DNA from: Herbidospora daliensis
Lineage (GTDB): Bacteria; Actinomycetota; Actinomycetes; Streptosporangiales; Streptosporangiaceae
Assembly: GCF_001570585.1 (NCBI RefSeq)
Contig: NZ_BBXF01000003.1
Coordinates: forward strand, 407,353 to 471,352
Length of the DNA: 64,000 nucleotides
Direction: 5' to 3'
A model generated the notes under the pieces. It ran no database searches. It had not been told where the DNA came from and saw only the letters and a list, made by a program, of their open reading frames with translations. Positions within the stretch are counted from its first letter, which is position 1; every line of letters starts with the position of its first letter. Positions 25,834 through 35,198 of this stretch are shown piece by piece. The position numbers and the translations under genes were made by a program.

Positions 25834-26709
25834 ATGGACGACGACAGCTGGGATCGGCTGGTCTCTCAGCTGAAAAGCGGAGCGTGTACGCCGTTCCTCG
25901 GAGCGGGTGCCTGCGCCGGAGTGCTCCCATCTGGCGCGGAGCTCAGCCGCAAGCTCGCCGCCCAGTGGAGGTATCCGTTCCGGGACAAGGACAACCTCAC
26001 GAAGGTCACGCAGTTCGGGGCGATGAAATACGGCGAGTCGGTGCATGCCAAGGAGGAGATCTGCAAGGAGCTGGCGACGGACGCCGCTCCTGATTTCACC
26101 GATCCCAGAGAACCTCACGCGCTGCTGGCGGACTTTCCGTTGCGCGTTTTCCTGACCACCAACTACGACGACTTCATCCTTCAGTCGCTGAAGGCCGCGG
26201 GGAAGACCCCGAACGTGGCACTCTGCCCCTGGAATCCCGGGATCGACTTCGACCGCGAGCTCTTCCGCTCCAAGGCCGGCTGGAAACCACAGCCTGAGAC
26301 GCCCCTCGTCTACCATCTGCACGGCCGGTTACAGGACCCGACCTCCATCGTCGTGACAGAGGACGACTACCTCCAGTTCATCGCCAACCTGGCTTACGAC
26401 CGGACCGCCGAGAAAAACGTCATGCTCCCGCCGGTCATTCTGGACGCCCTCACCAGACGCTCGCTCCTGTTCATCGGATACAGCCTGCAAGACTGGAACT
26501 TCCGGATCCTGTTCGACGGTCTGCAACGTGCCGTACCGGGGATCAACCGACGCCGGCACGTCAGCGTCCAACCGGCGCCGAAGGTGAAGAGGTCCGAGGT
26601 ACAGGGCCTGCAACGCCGCATGGAGCGGTATTACGAAGACTGGAAGATCTCGATTTTCTGGGGAACGGCGGCGGAGTTCTGCGAACAACTTAGAGGGCGG
26701 TTGACGTGA
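25834..26709 (+). CDS. SIR2-like effector protein
   Basis: 291 aa. ATG at 25834; an upstream in-frame TTG at 25825 is also possible (GAGGTG at 25815). The SIR2 Rossmann signatures are present in order: PFLGAGAC (20-27), TTNYD (108-112), YHLHG (160-164) and LFIGYSLQDWNF (211-222). This is the SIR2_2 type of domain used as an NAD-consuming or NAD-sensing effector in bacterial defence (Thoeris ThsA, DSR, SIR2-STAND), not a typical deacetylase, since no zinc-finger cysteines are seen. The stop overlaps the start of the STAND gene (GTGA), so the two are coupled. Role inferred: depletion of NAD or signalling when the STAND partner is activated. Confidence 0.85.
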   Translation: MDDDSWDRLVSQLKSGACTPFLGAGACAGVLPSGAELSRKLAAQWRYPFRDKDNLTKVTQFGAMKYGESVHAKEEICKELATDAAPDFTDPREPHALLADFPLRVFLTTNYDDFILQSLKAAGKTPNVALCPWNPGIDFDRELFRSKAGWKPQPETPLVYHLHGRLQDPTSIVVTEDDYLQFIANLAYDRTAEKNVMLPPVILDALTRRSLLFIGYSLQDWNFRILFDGLQRAVPGINRRRHVSVQPAPKVKRSEVQGLQRRMERYYEDWKISIFWGTAAEFCEQLRGRLT

Positions 26710-28715
26710 AGCGGGGCAGCGAAGGCATGATGGCGCACGAGCCCTATGTCGGCCTGCGGGCCTTCCGCGCCGAAGACGCACACCGGTTCTTCGGCCGGGA
26801 TCGTGAGGCTCAGGAAGTCGCCTATCACTGGCAGGCGAACCGGCTGACGATCCTGCACGGACCCTCGGGCGCCGGAAAGACCTCGCTGCTACAGGCGGGG
26901 GTGCTGCCGATCGTGCGGGCCGAGTCGAACGACGTCCTGCCCGTCGGCCGGGTCTCCTACCGTTCGGCCTTCCCGGCGGCCGAGGGATCGATCTATCCGA
27001 CCGCGGCGCTGCCTCCCCACCACAATCCCCATGTCTTCGCCCTGCTGTCGGCATGGGCGCCGGGCGAGGCACTCAACCGGCTGGCCGGTCTGACGCTCGA
27101 AGGCTTCCTGCGCAGCCGTCTTCCCCGGCAGGACCCTTTCGGCGATCCGGTGCCGGTCCTGCTGGCCGTCGACCAGGCCGAGGAGCTCTTCGACGGTGTC
27201 GCCCATCGTCAGCTGTACCGTGAGTGGTTCTTCGACCAGCTCAAACGCGCGCTCGACGCGGACGAGAACATCCGGTTGCTGATGTGCGTCCGAGACGAAC
27301 ATCTCGCCTCGATCCTCCCTCACTGTCCCGAGCTGGTCGGAGACGATCACCGGCGAGTCCGGCTCGGCCCGCTCGACGCCGAACAGGCCGGCGAGGCCAT
27401 CGAGGGACCTGTCCGGGGCACGGGCCGTCACTTCGATGATGCAGCGATCGGCAAGCTCCTGCGTGACCTCCACACGGGGGACACCCCCGTGCGCGAGCAA
27501 TGGCGGTTCGAACCCACCCGCCTTCAGGCGGCCTGCACGATGTTGTGGCGTTCGCTTTCACCGGGCATCCGGATGATCAAGGAGAACCACGTCGGAGAGG
27601 TCGCGGCGGGCGACAAGCAGGTGACCTCGTTCTGCGAGGCGATGGCTGGAGAGGTGGCGGCCGATCATCTCAACGGCGATTCCGGCCGGTTGATGGTCTG
27701 GCTGGCTCGCACGTTCGTCACCCAGCTCGTCACCCGGCGCCGGGTGACGGTCCGGGAGAGGACGACGGCAGGCATGCCCCACGCGGTCATCGATGCCCTC
27801 AACCTGCGGGGCGTGCTCCATCATGATCGGGCGGGTTGGTGCGAACTGTCGCACGACGGGCTGATCCAGCCGATTCTTCAGGCGGCCGGCCCGGTCGACC
27901 TCGCCTCTCCCGGCACCGACCCCGACGATCTCCTGGGTACGGCCGACCTGGCCGTCCGTGACCGCGACTTCGAACAGGCCAAGTCCATCGCGGCGGAAGC
28001 CCTGAGCCAAGCCGCCGGGGATCAGCGGATGAGCGCGGAGATCCACTCGTTCCTGGGGAACATCGCTCACCACGAGAAGCAGTACGACACCGCGATCGAT
28101 CATTATCGCGAAGCCGCGATGATCTTCGAGGCCCTCAGCGCCCTTGAGGCGGTGGGCCGGCTGCTGGTGGGTATCGGCCGGCTGCGTCTCGCCCAGGGGC
28201 TGCCCGCGCTGGCCGTCGACGAACTCACGGCGGCCCTCAGCCGATACCCCAACGACCTCAGCATCAAGACCGCACTCGCCTGGGCACTGTGGCACGACGG
28301 CGCTCCCGACGCCGCCCGCGCGGCCGTGACCGACGTTCTGGAGGAGGACGGCAGCGCTCTCGACGCGCTCCATGCCCGAGGTGAGATCCTCGCCAGCATG
28401 GGCGAGGCCCGGGCCGCGCTGCACGACTTCGAGCGGGCCACGCCCCTCCAGTGGCCCTCGACCAAGGCGGCCCATGCGCTGGCCCTGGTGATGACGGGCC
28501 AGGAGTCGGTCCAGGAGATCGACAAGGAGATCGCCGAGGCGCTCGCCGACGCCCCGGACAGCGGCCCCGTACGCCTTTACGCGGCCTGGATCGAATCGAG
28601 ACTGGGCCATTCCGGGGTGGCGCGCGACCACGCGCTGCTCGCGCTGAACTCGACCGCTCCGGCCCTGCCGAGCCATCTCTCGCGACAGGCGGAGGAACTC
28701 ACCGCGCCGGGGTGA
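26706..28715 (+). CDS. nSTAND1-type NTPase with TPR repeats
   Basis: 669 aa from the GTG overlapping the SIR2 stop; MM at residues 8-9 (26727, 26730) are alternative starts. PYVGLRAFRAEDAHRFFGRDRE (13-34) is the hallmark entry sequence of the nSTAND1 group. The Walker A GPSGAGKTS is at 52-60 and Walker B PVLLAVDQAEELFD at about 150-163. The C-terminal ~270 residues are TPR-like helices (AEIHSFLGNIAHHEKQYDTA, then AVGRLLVGIGRLRLAQGLP). STAND NTPases oligomerise on ligand binding, and the TPR part is the probable sensor. With the SIR2 protein it forms a two-gene effector and sensor pair. The 3' end overlaps the convergent MFS gene by 17 nt. Confidence 0.87.
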   Translation: MKRGSEGMMAHEPYVGLRAFRAEDAHRFFGRDREAQEVAYHWQANRLTILHGPSGAGKTSLLQAGVLPIVRAESNDVLPVGRVSYRSAFPAAEGSIYPTAALPPHHNPHVFALLSAWAPGEALNRLAGLTLEGFLRSRLPRQDPFGDPVPVLLAVDQAEELFDGVAHRQLYREWFFDQLKRALDADENIRLLMCVRDEHLASILPHCPELVGDDHRRVRLGPLDAEQAGEAIEGPVRGTGRHFDDAAIGKLLRDLHTGDTPVREQWRFEPTRLQAACTMLWRSLSPGIRMIKENHVGEVAAGDKQVTSFCEAMAGEVAADHLNGDSGRLMVWLARTFVTQLVTRRRVTVRERTTAGMPHAVIDALNLRGVLHHDRAGWCELSHDGLIQPILQAAGPVDLASPGTDPDDLLGTADLAVRDRDFEQAKSIAAEALSQAAGDQRMSAEIHSFLGNIAHHEKQYDTAIDHYREAAMIFEALSALEAVGRLLVGIGRLRLAQGLPALAVDELTAALSRYPNDLSIKTALAWALWHDGAPDAARAAVTDVLEEDGSALDALHARGEILASMGEARAALHDFERATPLQWPSTKAAHALALVMTGQESVQEIDKEIAEALADAPDSGPVRLYAAWIESRLGHSGVARDHALLALNSTAPALPSHLSRQAEELTAPG

Positions 28716-30051
28716 GCAGCTGTCGCCAGCGTGGCATCGCGACTGAGGCGCAGACCGCGGCCGCTATCGTGAAAGCGAGAATGAACCTGGTCGCTTCGCC
28801 GCTTGTCTGGACGCTGGCCAACCAGCCGCCCAGTGGGGCCGCCACGCATACGGCCGCGTGCGACGCGAGTCGGTGGACACTGACCACACGGCCTAGCATC
28901 GACCGCTCGACCTCGCGCAGTTCGTACATCCGGATCGACACGTTCATCAGTGAACCGGTGCATCCTGTCACCAATGTCGCCAGGCCGTAGTACATCGGAT
29001 CGGTGAGCGTGGTGATCATTAATGCGAACACCCAGATCCACATCTGCGTCACCAGGGCCGTGGTGCCGGGTTTGATGCGCTTCTGAACCCATGGGAATCT
29101 CGCCAGATTGGACCCTATCGCTCCGCCGAATCCTCCCGCGGAGAGTATGATTCCCACCAGAATGGGAGAAAGATTCGCCGACCCGGCCATGAAAATGATG
29201 ATGACCGTGTTGATGGCCAGATTCGTGGTCGTCGTGGCGAAGATCGCGTGTTTCATGAAACGGTGCCGGCGTAGCTCTTGGATTCCGCTTCTTATCTCGC
29301 CCAGGAGCCGCTGGTAGCTGAGGCTGCGCATACCCGCCATCAGCTGCCGAAAACTGGTCGCCCGTGGTTCGTGATTTCTTCGGCGGCGGGATATGGCCGA
29401 CAGAAATCCGGTGGAGCAGAGGAACAGGAGAGCGTTCACCGCAAGGGCCACCGGCGCCCCGAAGTGGTAGAGCAGGCCGCCGAGAGGTCGTCCGGCGAGC
29501 ACCGCGAAGTGCACGCCGCTCTCGCTGGCGACCAGCCTGCTGTTCATGGAGTCGCGCGGAATAAGGCGGGCGAGAAGTGCTGTCTCCGCCAGTGAATACG
29601 TGACTCCGAAGCCGCCTTCCAGAAATGCCGCGATGATGATATGAGTTATCGTCACATCATCGAGCAGGATTGCGAGCAATACGGTGGCGATGGCGAATGC
29701 GCGCCCGGCCTCGGTGAACAGCATGATCGATCGGGGATCGACCCGATCAGCCAGAAGCCCGGCCGGCATGTAGAAAAGCAGTCCGGGAACGGTGAGCGCA
29801 AAAGTCACCAGGCCGATCTGCATGGGTGACGCGCTGATGACCGTCAGGGCGAGCAGCGGGTAGATGATGCCTACTGTTCGTGACCCGATCGTCGAGACGG
29901 CCACGCTGATGAGGGCGCGAACGAAATTAGACCGCCGACGTTTCTGCCGCCTCCTCGGAGGCTCATGTCTTCGGCGTACGGCTTGTTCGTTTCTTCCCTT
30001 GGACCTGCATGCCTTGTCGCTCAGGTGAGGGGAGGCGACCGGAGAGTACAA
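28699..30051 (-). CDS. MFS transporter (drug/siderophore-exporter type)
   Basis: 450 aa from a TTG at 30051 with AGGAG 6 nt upstream; the frame extends to 30216, but that part lacks a start signal and is not transporter-like. About 12 hydrophobic helices are seen. The MFS loop 2-3 signature appears as GLLADRVDPRS. The best resemblance is to EntS-type exporters. A basic N-terminal stretch (RRRHEPPRRRQKRRR) precedes helix 1. Given its place between the peptide cassettes, it may export the modified peptide or give self-protection, but this is inference. The SD and start codon lie inside a perfect hairpin (30041-30061). GC bias is visibly lower than in flanking genes. Confidence 0.8.
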   Translation of the reverse strand: MYSPVASPHLSDKACRSKGRNEQAVRRRHEPPRRRQKRRRSNFVRALISVAVSTIGSRTVGIIYPLLALTVISASPMQIGLVTFALTVPGLLFYMPAGLLADRVDPRSIMLFTEAGRAFAIATVLLAILLDDVTITHIIIAAFLEGGFGVTYSLAETALLARLIPRDSMNSRLVASESGVHFAVLAGRPLGGLLYHFGAPVALAVNALLFLCSTGFLSAISRRRRNHEPRATSFRQLMAGMRSLSYQRLLGEIRSGIQELRRHRFMKHAIFATTTTNLAINTVIIIFMAGSANLSPILVGIILSAGGFGGAIGSNLARFPWVQKRIKPGTTALVTQMWIWVFALMITTLTDPMYYGLATLVTGCTGSLMNVSIRMYELREVERSMLGRVVSVHRLASHAAVCVAAPLGGWLASVQTSGEATRFILAFTIAAAVCASVAMPRWRQLLTPAR

Positions 30052-30061
30052 ATTACTCTCC
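30041..30061 (-). promoter_or_regulatory. Hairpin over the MFS ribosome binding site and start codon
   Basis: Perfect 8-bp stem: GGAGAGTA (30041-30048) and TACTCTCC (30054-30061), loop of 5 nt. On the minus strand the 5' arm contains most of the AGGAG ribosome binding site and the loop holds the TTG start. It could be a translational switch, or the dyad could be a DNA operator. Nothing else clear is seen in the remaining divergent gap (30062-30438) apart from the hydrolase ribosome binding site. Confidence 0.5.
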
Positions 30062-30438
30062 TTTTCGGCCGGACGTAGCGAGGGCAGCAAGAAGTACACC
30101 ACGCCCGTAGCGGCCAGGTGCCATATGGTGCCTGGCCATGCTGACGCCTGTCCGAACACCAGAGGTTTTGAAGCATAGTGGTGAATCGGCGTTCTAGACG
30201 TCTTTTTGCGAGTCATCGGGTGGCGTCAGGTGATCGGCGTGCCGCCGGTCACGGGCAACCCCCCAGTCAATCTGCGCGTACCCGGATTGTCTGCTTATCG
30301 TATTTCGATTCGGCAAAGATGTGCCGCTGTGGGCGACTCTTGGGGCTGGGCACTCTTCCCTTCTTGGAACATATGCGAAGACTGAGCACAAAGTACAGTA
30401 AAGCGGGGATTTCCGAGCTGCTGGTGCTAGGAGGAATC

Positions 30439-31314
30439 TTGACCGTGATGGTGGTCGGGCCCGGGGGCAGGAAGATCGCGGTCGATGAGAGGGGATCACC
30501 CGACGGATCTCCGGTGATCCTGCTCCACGGAACTCCCGGCAGCCGCGTCGGCCCGGCGCCGCGTGCCGCGGTTCTCTATCAGCTCGGCATCCGGCTGATC
30601 ACCTTCGACCGTCCCGGATACGGCGCCTCCGATCGCGACCCCGGCCGCACGATCGCGAGCGCGGCCGCGGACGTGGCGGCCATCGCCGACTGCCTTGGCC
30701 TCGATCGTTTCGCCGTCGTAGGGCGTTCGGGAGGCGCCCCTCACGCATTGGCGTGCGCGGCCCTGCTGCCCGACAGGATCGTCCGTGCCGCCGCTCTCGT
30801 CGGGCTGGCCCCTCGGGCTGCCGATGGACTCGACTGGTTCGACGGCATGACCGCCTCCAACGTCCGTGAGTTCACCGTGGCCCGGGTCGGGCTCCCGGCG
30901 GTCGCGGCCAGTCTCGGGGCGGCGGCGGAGCGGATCAGGGCCGATCCCGCCAGCAAGATCCATGGGCTGACCCTCGAGGCGCCGGAGTCCGATCGGCGCG
31001 TCGTCGCCGATATCGGCATCCGGCGCATGCTGCTGCGCAACTTCGCCGAAGGGCTCCGCTACTCGAGCGACGGCTGGGTCGACGACGTGCTCGCGTTCTG
31101 TACCGACTGGACCTTCGATCCGGCCGCCATCCGCGTGCCGACCCTGGTGTGGCACGGGGAGAACGACGTGTTCTCGCCGGTGAACCACGCCCGATGGCTC
31201 GGACGGCGCATCCCCGGGGCCACACTGCACATCGAACGGGGAGCCGCCCATTTCGGAGCTCTCGACATCCTCCCGGAAGTGTTCGTCTGGCTGACCTCCG
31301 ATCACGTCGGCTGA
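30439..31314 (+). CDS. Alpha/beta hydrolase
   Basis: 291 aa. The start is set at a TTG (30439) 4 nt after AGGAGG (30429-30434); GTG 30445 and ATG 30448 are also possible. The fold is clear: oxyanion segment VILLHGTPGSR, DRPGYGASD, nucleophile elbow VVGRSGGAPHA (Ser in G-x-S-G-G), acid in WHGENDVFSP, and catalytic histidine in GAAHFG. Substrate unknown. It is divergent from the MFS gene and convergent with FxsT2 (13-nt overlap). Its position inside the island makes a role in peptide processing or resistance possible, but there is no direct support. Confidence 0.88.
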   Translation: MTVMVVGPGGRKIAVDERGSPDGSPVILLHGTPGSRVGPAPRAAVLYQLGIRLITFDRPGYGASDRDPGRTIASAAADVAAIADCLGLDRFAVVGRSGGAPHALACAALLPDRIVRAAALVGLAPRAADGLDWFDGMTASNVREFTVARVGLPAVAASLGAAAERIRADPASKIHGLTLEAPESDRRVVADIGIRRMLLRNFAEGLRYSSDGWVDDVLAFCTDWTFDPAAIRVPTLVWHGENDVFSPVNHARWLGRRIPGATLHIERGAAHFGALDILPEVFVWLTSDHVG

Positions 31315-34300
31315 GGCTCCAGGTCGCGGTTGATCCGCCGCCAGTTCTTGAGTGAGATCACCACCGGATGGGTGTCACCCAGCTTGTCGATCATCGTGTC
31401 GAGCGTGCTCGCCTGGAGCTCGCCGGCCAGCGCGGTTCGTCCCGACTCCAGCAGAGTGATCGCGAGATCGGCCTGGCAGACGAGCGTGTCGGGGTGACGG
31501 GCCCCGAGCGTCTTCGTGAGACCCTCGAACGCCTCCCGCAGCTTGGCTTCGGCGCGCTTGTGGTCACCCAGGTCGGACAGGCAGTTGGCGACGTTGATCG
31601 TGCACGACAGAGTGAACGGATGGGTGGCCCCCAGGTGCCCGCGGAAACCCTCCAGCGTCTCCTCACTCAGCGCCAGCGCCTCCTCGGGGCGGCCGAGCCC
31701 GCGTAGATAGATCGACAGATTGTTGGACGCCACCTGGGTGTAGGGGTGCCGGGGCCCCTGTCGGCTGATGTAGTCGTGGCGGGTCAGCTCAGCCACCTGG
31801 TAGGCCCCCTCCTTGTCGTTCAGCGCCGAACGGCAGGACGCCAGCTCCAGCAGGGCGGCGGGTGTCTCCAGCGACGATGGGAAGAGACGCTCGAACTTCT
31901 CGGCCACGCGCTGGGCGATGACCAGGGCCTCCTCCTGCTCACCCGCCTTGCGGAGCGAGACCGACAGGCTCTTCTCGGCGCGCATCAGCTCGATGTGGTC
32001 GTCGTCGACCGCTTCGCGATACTGGGCGAGGGTCGTCGCGAGCCAGTCGGCCGACTCGCGGTAGTAACCGGCTTCGCGCAGGTCGCGACCGAGGTTCTGA
32101 GCGGTGCTCAGGGTGTCGGGGTGGAGGGCGCCGATGACGCGGCTCATCCGGTCGTAGGTGTCCTCGTCGAGGTCGCGGGCGTTGAAGCAGTCTCCGACCA
32201 GCCGATAGGACACCGCCAGGTTGTTGGCCGCGTTCAGAGTCCGGTTGTGGTCTTCACCGTAGAGCTCACGCCAGAGCTCGTACGTCTTCTGGTCGAGCGC
32301 GAGGGCGCTTTCGAACTCTCCGGCCGCACGCAGGTCGGCGCCCAGGCCACCACGAGTGAGCAGGGTATGGGGGTGGTCGAGGCCGAGCAGGTCCTGCTGT
32401 TGCTGCAGGGTCCACTCACTGAGCTGGCGCGACTGGACGAACTTGCCGAGAGCACGGTGGGCGTTCCCGATGTTGTAGAGCATCAGCAGGCGTTGCCGCT
32501 CGATCTGGCCGAACTTGCCCTCCCAGAAGTCGGCCAGGCGCTGACCGAGGTTGACCGCGCTCGTGTACTCGCCACGTCGGCAGTAGTAGCGGACCCGGTC
32601 GATCAGCAGCTTCCGAGTGTCCTCCTCGGTGCAGTTCTCCGCTTCAGAGGACAGCAGGTGAGGCCAGATGATGTCGTACCGCGGCCAGTTCGCGGGATCG
32701 TCCACCTCGCCTTTACGCGGTCGCGCGCCCACCAGGATGTGGTGCACCTCATGGGACGTCGCCTCGATCTCCTCGGTGGTCATCTGTCCTCTGATGACCG
32801 TCTGGACCAGGCGGTGCAGCTGAATCGTGTTCGTGGCGGGGTCGACCTTCGCCAGGGCGAACCGGGTCACCTCCCGGATCAGCCGGCCGAGCATCACCTT
32901 CTCGCCCCGAAGGCTGGGGTCGTGCGGCAGCAGGGAGCGCATCATCTCGTCGCTGTAGACCAGCTCCTGAGAGATGGGCTCAGGAGAGAAGAACGCGCAG
33001 AGCTGAAGAAGCCGGACCGCGCCGGGGGAGCGCTCCTTCAACTGGGCGAGTGAGATGTTCCACGTCAGCGCCACGGGAAGCGGGTATCCGCGCGGAGGCT
33101 CCGTCAGCAGGATCTCGGCGCTCTGGCTGTCGAGCTGTTCCAGGTACGTCGACGCGGAGACCCCGGTCTCCGCCAGCCACGCCGCCGCCTGCTCGATGGC
33201 AAGGGGCAGATGCCCCAGCGCGTCGGCGACCCTCAGCGCTTCGTCCCGTTCGAGCGTCGGAACCCGGCGGACGAAGTGCTCGAGACTCTCCTCCTCGGAG
33301 AACACGTCGACTTCGAGCGGGGTCGCGACGTCGGTCCAGGAGCGGTTACGGGAGGTCACCAGGACGTGGCCGGAGCCGCCGGGAAGGTACTCCTGCAGCT
33401 GATCGGAGTCACGCGCGTTGTCGAAGATCAAGAGCCAGCGCAGCTGCCCGATCCGCAGCGCCTCCCGGGCGGCCTCGGCGCCGGCCACGACGCTGTCGCC
33501 GTATCGGATGTTGAGCTTGGTGGCGAGTTCCGCGAGCGCGGTGTTGATCAGGTCGGGCTGTTCCGCGGAGATCCACCACACCAGGTCGTAGTCGGCCCGG
33601 AAGCGGTGCGCGTACTCCAGCGCGACCTGCGTCTTGCCCACGCCGCCCAGACCGTGCAGCGCGATCGCCTGCTGGGGCAGGGCCACCGCGCGGTTGCTGC
33701 CGACGAGCTGGTCGCGCAGCGTCTCCATCGCGGTGCTCCGGCCGGTGAACGTGTTGTTCCGGGGGCCCACGTTCCAGATCGGCGGTACGGCGCCCGGGAA
33801 TCGCGAGCCGAGCTGGAGCTGGTCGCTCGGGTAGTCGCGCGGGTCGCGGCCGGCTGCCCGCAGCACGGCTTCCGTCGCCTGCTCGGGAGTCAGGCGCAGC
33901 AGATCGACAGGCGGCTGGTCACCGAAGAGCGCCGTCATGCGCACGTCGGCGACCCGAAGCGCGGTGATCTGCCGAGGGTTCAGCAGGTCCGTCGCGGCAC
34001 GCGGGCCGCCTTCCTCGCCATTCAACGCTCGCATGTACGCGGGTGAGAGCACCGCCATGACCTGCATGTGCGGATCGGTCGGCGTCTCCGACGCGAAAGG
34101 CGAGATCGCCCGGGGCACCACCCGGCAGCCCGTGCGTTCCAGCACCGAGCTGATCCAGTCGGCCCACATGCGGTCGTCGGCGACGTAGCTCAGCAGGATG
34201 TCGGCCTGCTCGGCCGGCTGCCGGCGGGTGAAGGCCTCCAGCCACCGGGTTCGCAGCGACTCCTCCATCGGCGGCAGCGAGGTCACCTCGCCTTCGGTGA

Positions 34301-35198
34301 CCGCGGTGGTCAGCCGCTCGTACGCGGCGAGTAGCGACGTCGGCGACCCGGCTCCGTCGCCGAAGGTCGCCAGCGTCTCTTCGAACGCGTAGAAGCGCTT
34401 GTACGGGATCTCAACGGCGCCCCAGTATCGGTTGCGTTCTTCGGCCGTCATGTTCTTCGGCAGGTGGTCGAACCGGGCGCGGGCGAGTTGCCGCCCGGCG
34501 TCCAGTTTTTCCTTCTCCCCGTCGTCGATGCGCATGGGCACGGGCAGGATGCGGATCGGGCGGGTGCGGATGCGCTCGTCGATGTAGTGGGCGATCTTGG
34601 CAGCGCCCTCGATGCTCTGGTCGGCCATGGTGAAGCAGTCGACGAGCACATCGGGCAGGTGGATCGTGCAGATGTCGGCGATGTCACTCAGCCCGGTCCG
34701 GCTGTCGATCAGGGTGTAGTCGTAGTTGGCCTTCATGTCGGCCCGCAGCGCGTCGAAGAAAGGCCCCCCGCCGAGCCGTTCGTAGAGGTTGTCCCAGTCG
34801 AAGGTCGACACCAGCGACGAATAGTCGCGGTTCTGCTGTCCTGCGGAGATGAAGTCGAGGGTGCCTTCGCCGAGGAACTCCCAGTCGATGGACACCGCGT
34901 GGGGCATCACTCTGGCGTACTCGAGGTGCCAGTCGGCGGCCCGCTGCTGGGGCCGGATGGCCGCCCATACGTAGTTGTTGATGATGTCGATCACCCCGGT
35001 GGTGGAGGTGATCACCCCCTCGTTGAGGAAAGGGTGGAAGAACTTGTGCAGGCCCGGCGATTCCAGGTCCCAGTCCACGACGAGCACGCGCTTCCCACTC
35101 GCGGCCAGGATCCAGGCCGTGTTCGCCAGCGCCATCGTGCGCCCGGTTCCACCCTTGTACGAGTAGAACGTGACGATGCGGCCTTCCTCGTCAACCAT
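31302..35198 (-). CDS. fxsT: FxSxx system protein FxsT: ParA-like ATPase, TIR, NB-ARC and TPR (cassette 2)
   Basis: 1298 aa; the ATG at 35198 overlaps the fxsC stop by 8 nt. Domains in order: an N-terminal SIMIBI/ParA-like ATPase starting IVTFYSYKGGTGRT (deviant Walker A, K15-T21) with LVVDWDLESPGLHKF; a TIR-like domain at about 335-445 (DILLSYVADDRMWADWI); an NB-ARC NTPase with LHGLGGVGKT near residue 517 and WLLIFDNARDS; and TPR repeats to the end. The tail DLEPQPT parallels that of FxsT1. This architecture matches the FxSxx-COOH system TPR protein family. TIR and STAND modules are typical of immune receptors, and the ParA module suggests membrane or polar positioning or another ATP-driven step. 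The activating signal is unknown. Confidence 0.9.
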   Translation of the reverse strand: MVDEEGRIVTFYSYKGGTGRTMALANTAWILAASGKRVLVVDWDLESPGLHKFFHPFLNEGVITSTTGVIDIINNYVWAAIRPQQRAADWHLEYARVMPHAVSIDWEFLGEGTLDFISAGQQNRDYSSLVSTFDWDNLYERLGGGPFFDALRADMKANYDYTLIDSRTGLSDIADICTIHLPDVLVDCFTMADQSIEGAAKIAHYIDERIRTRPIRILPVPMRIDDGEKEKLDAGRQLARARFDHLPKNMTAEERNRYWGAVEIPYKRFYAFEETLATFGDGAGSPTSLLAAYERLTTAVTEGEVTSLPPMEESLRTRWLEAFTRRQPAEQADILLSYVADDRMWADWISSVLERTGCRVVPRAISPFASETPTDPHMQVMAVLSPAYMRALNGEEGGPRAATDLLNPRQITALRVADVRMTALFGDQPPVDLLRLTPEQATEAVLRAAGRDPRDYPSDQLQLGSRFPGAVPPIWNVGPRNNTFTGRSTAMETLRDQLVGSNRAVALPQQAIALHGLGGVGKTQVALEYAHRFRADYDLVWWISAEQPDLINTALAELATKLNIRYGDSVVAGAEAAREALRIGQLRWLLIFDNARDSDQLQEYLPGGSGHVLVTSRNRSWTDVATPLEVDVFSEEESLEHFVRRVPTLERDEALRVADALGHLPLAIEQAAAWLAETGVSASTYLEQLDSQSAEILLTEPPRGYPLPVALTWNISLAQLKERSPGAVRLLQLCAFFSPEPISQELVYSDEMMRSLLPHDPSLRGEKVMLGRLIREVTRFALAKVDPATNTIQLHRLVQTVIRGQMTTEEIEATSHEVHHILVGARPRKGEVDDPANWPRYDIIWPHLLSSEAENCTEEDTRKLLIDRVRYYCRRGEYTSAVNLGQRLADFWEGKFGQIERQRLLMLYNIGNAHRALGKFVQSRQLSEWTLQQQQDLLGLDHPHTLLTRGGLGADLRAAGEFESALALDQKTYELWRELYGEDHNRTLNAANNLAVSYRLVGDCFNARDLDEDTYDRMSRVIGALHPDTLSTAQNLGRDLREAGYYRESADWLATTLAQYREAVDDDHIELMRAEKSLSVSLRKAGEQEEALVIAQRVAEKFERLFPSSLETPAALLELASCRSALNDKEGAYQVAELTRHDYISRQGPRHPYTQVASNNLSIYLRGLGRPEEALALSEETLEGFRGHLGATHPFTLSCTINVANCLSDLGDHKRAEAKLREAFEGLTKTLGARHPDTLVCQADLAITLLESGRTALAGELQASTLDTMIDKLGDTHPVVISLKNWRRINRDLEPQPT

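Noticed and set aside
30052-30216. N-terminal extension of the MFS transporter
   Set aside because: The TTG at 30051 has an ideal ribosome binding site and gives a normal transporter length; the extension adds an odd isolated hydrophobic segment.
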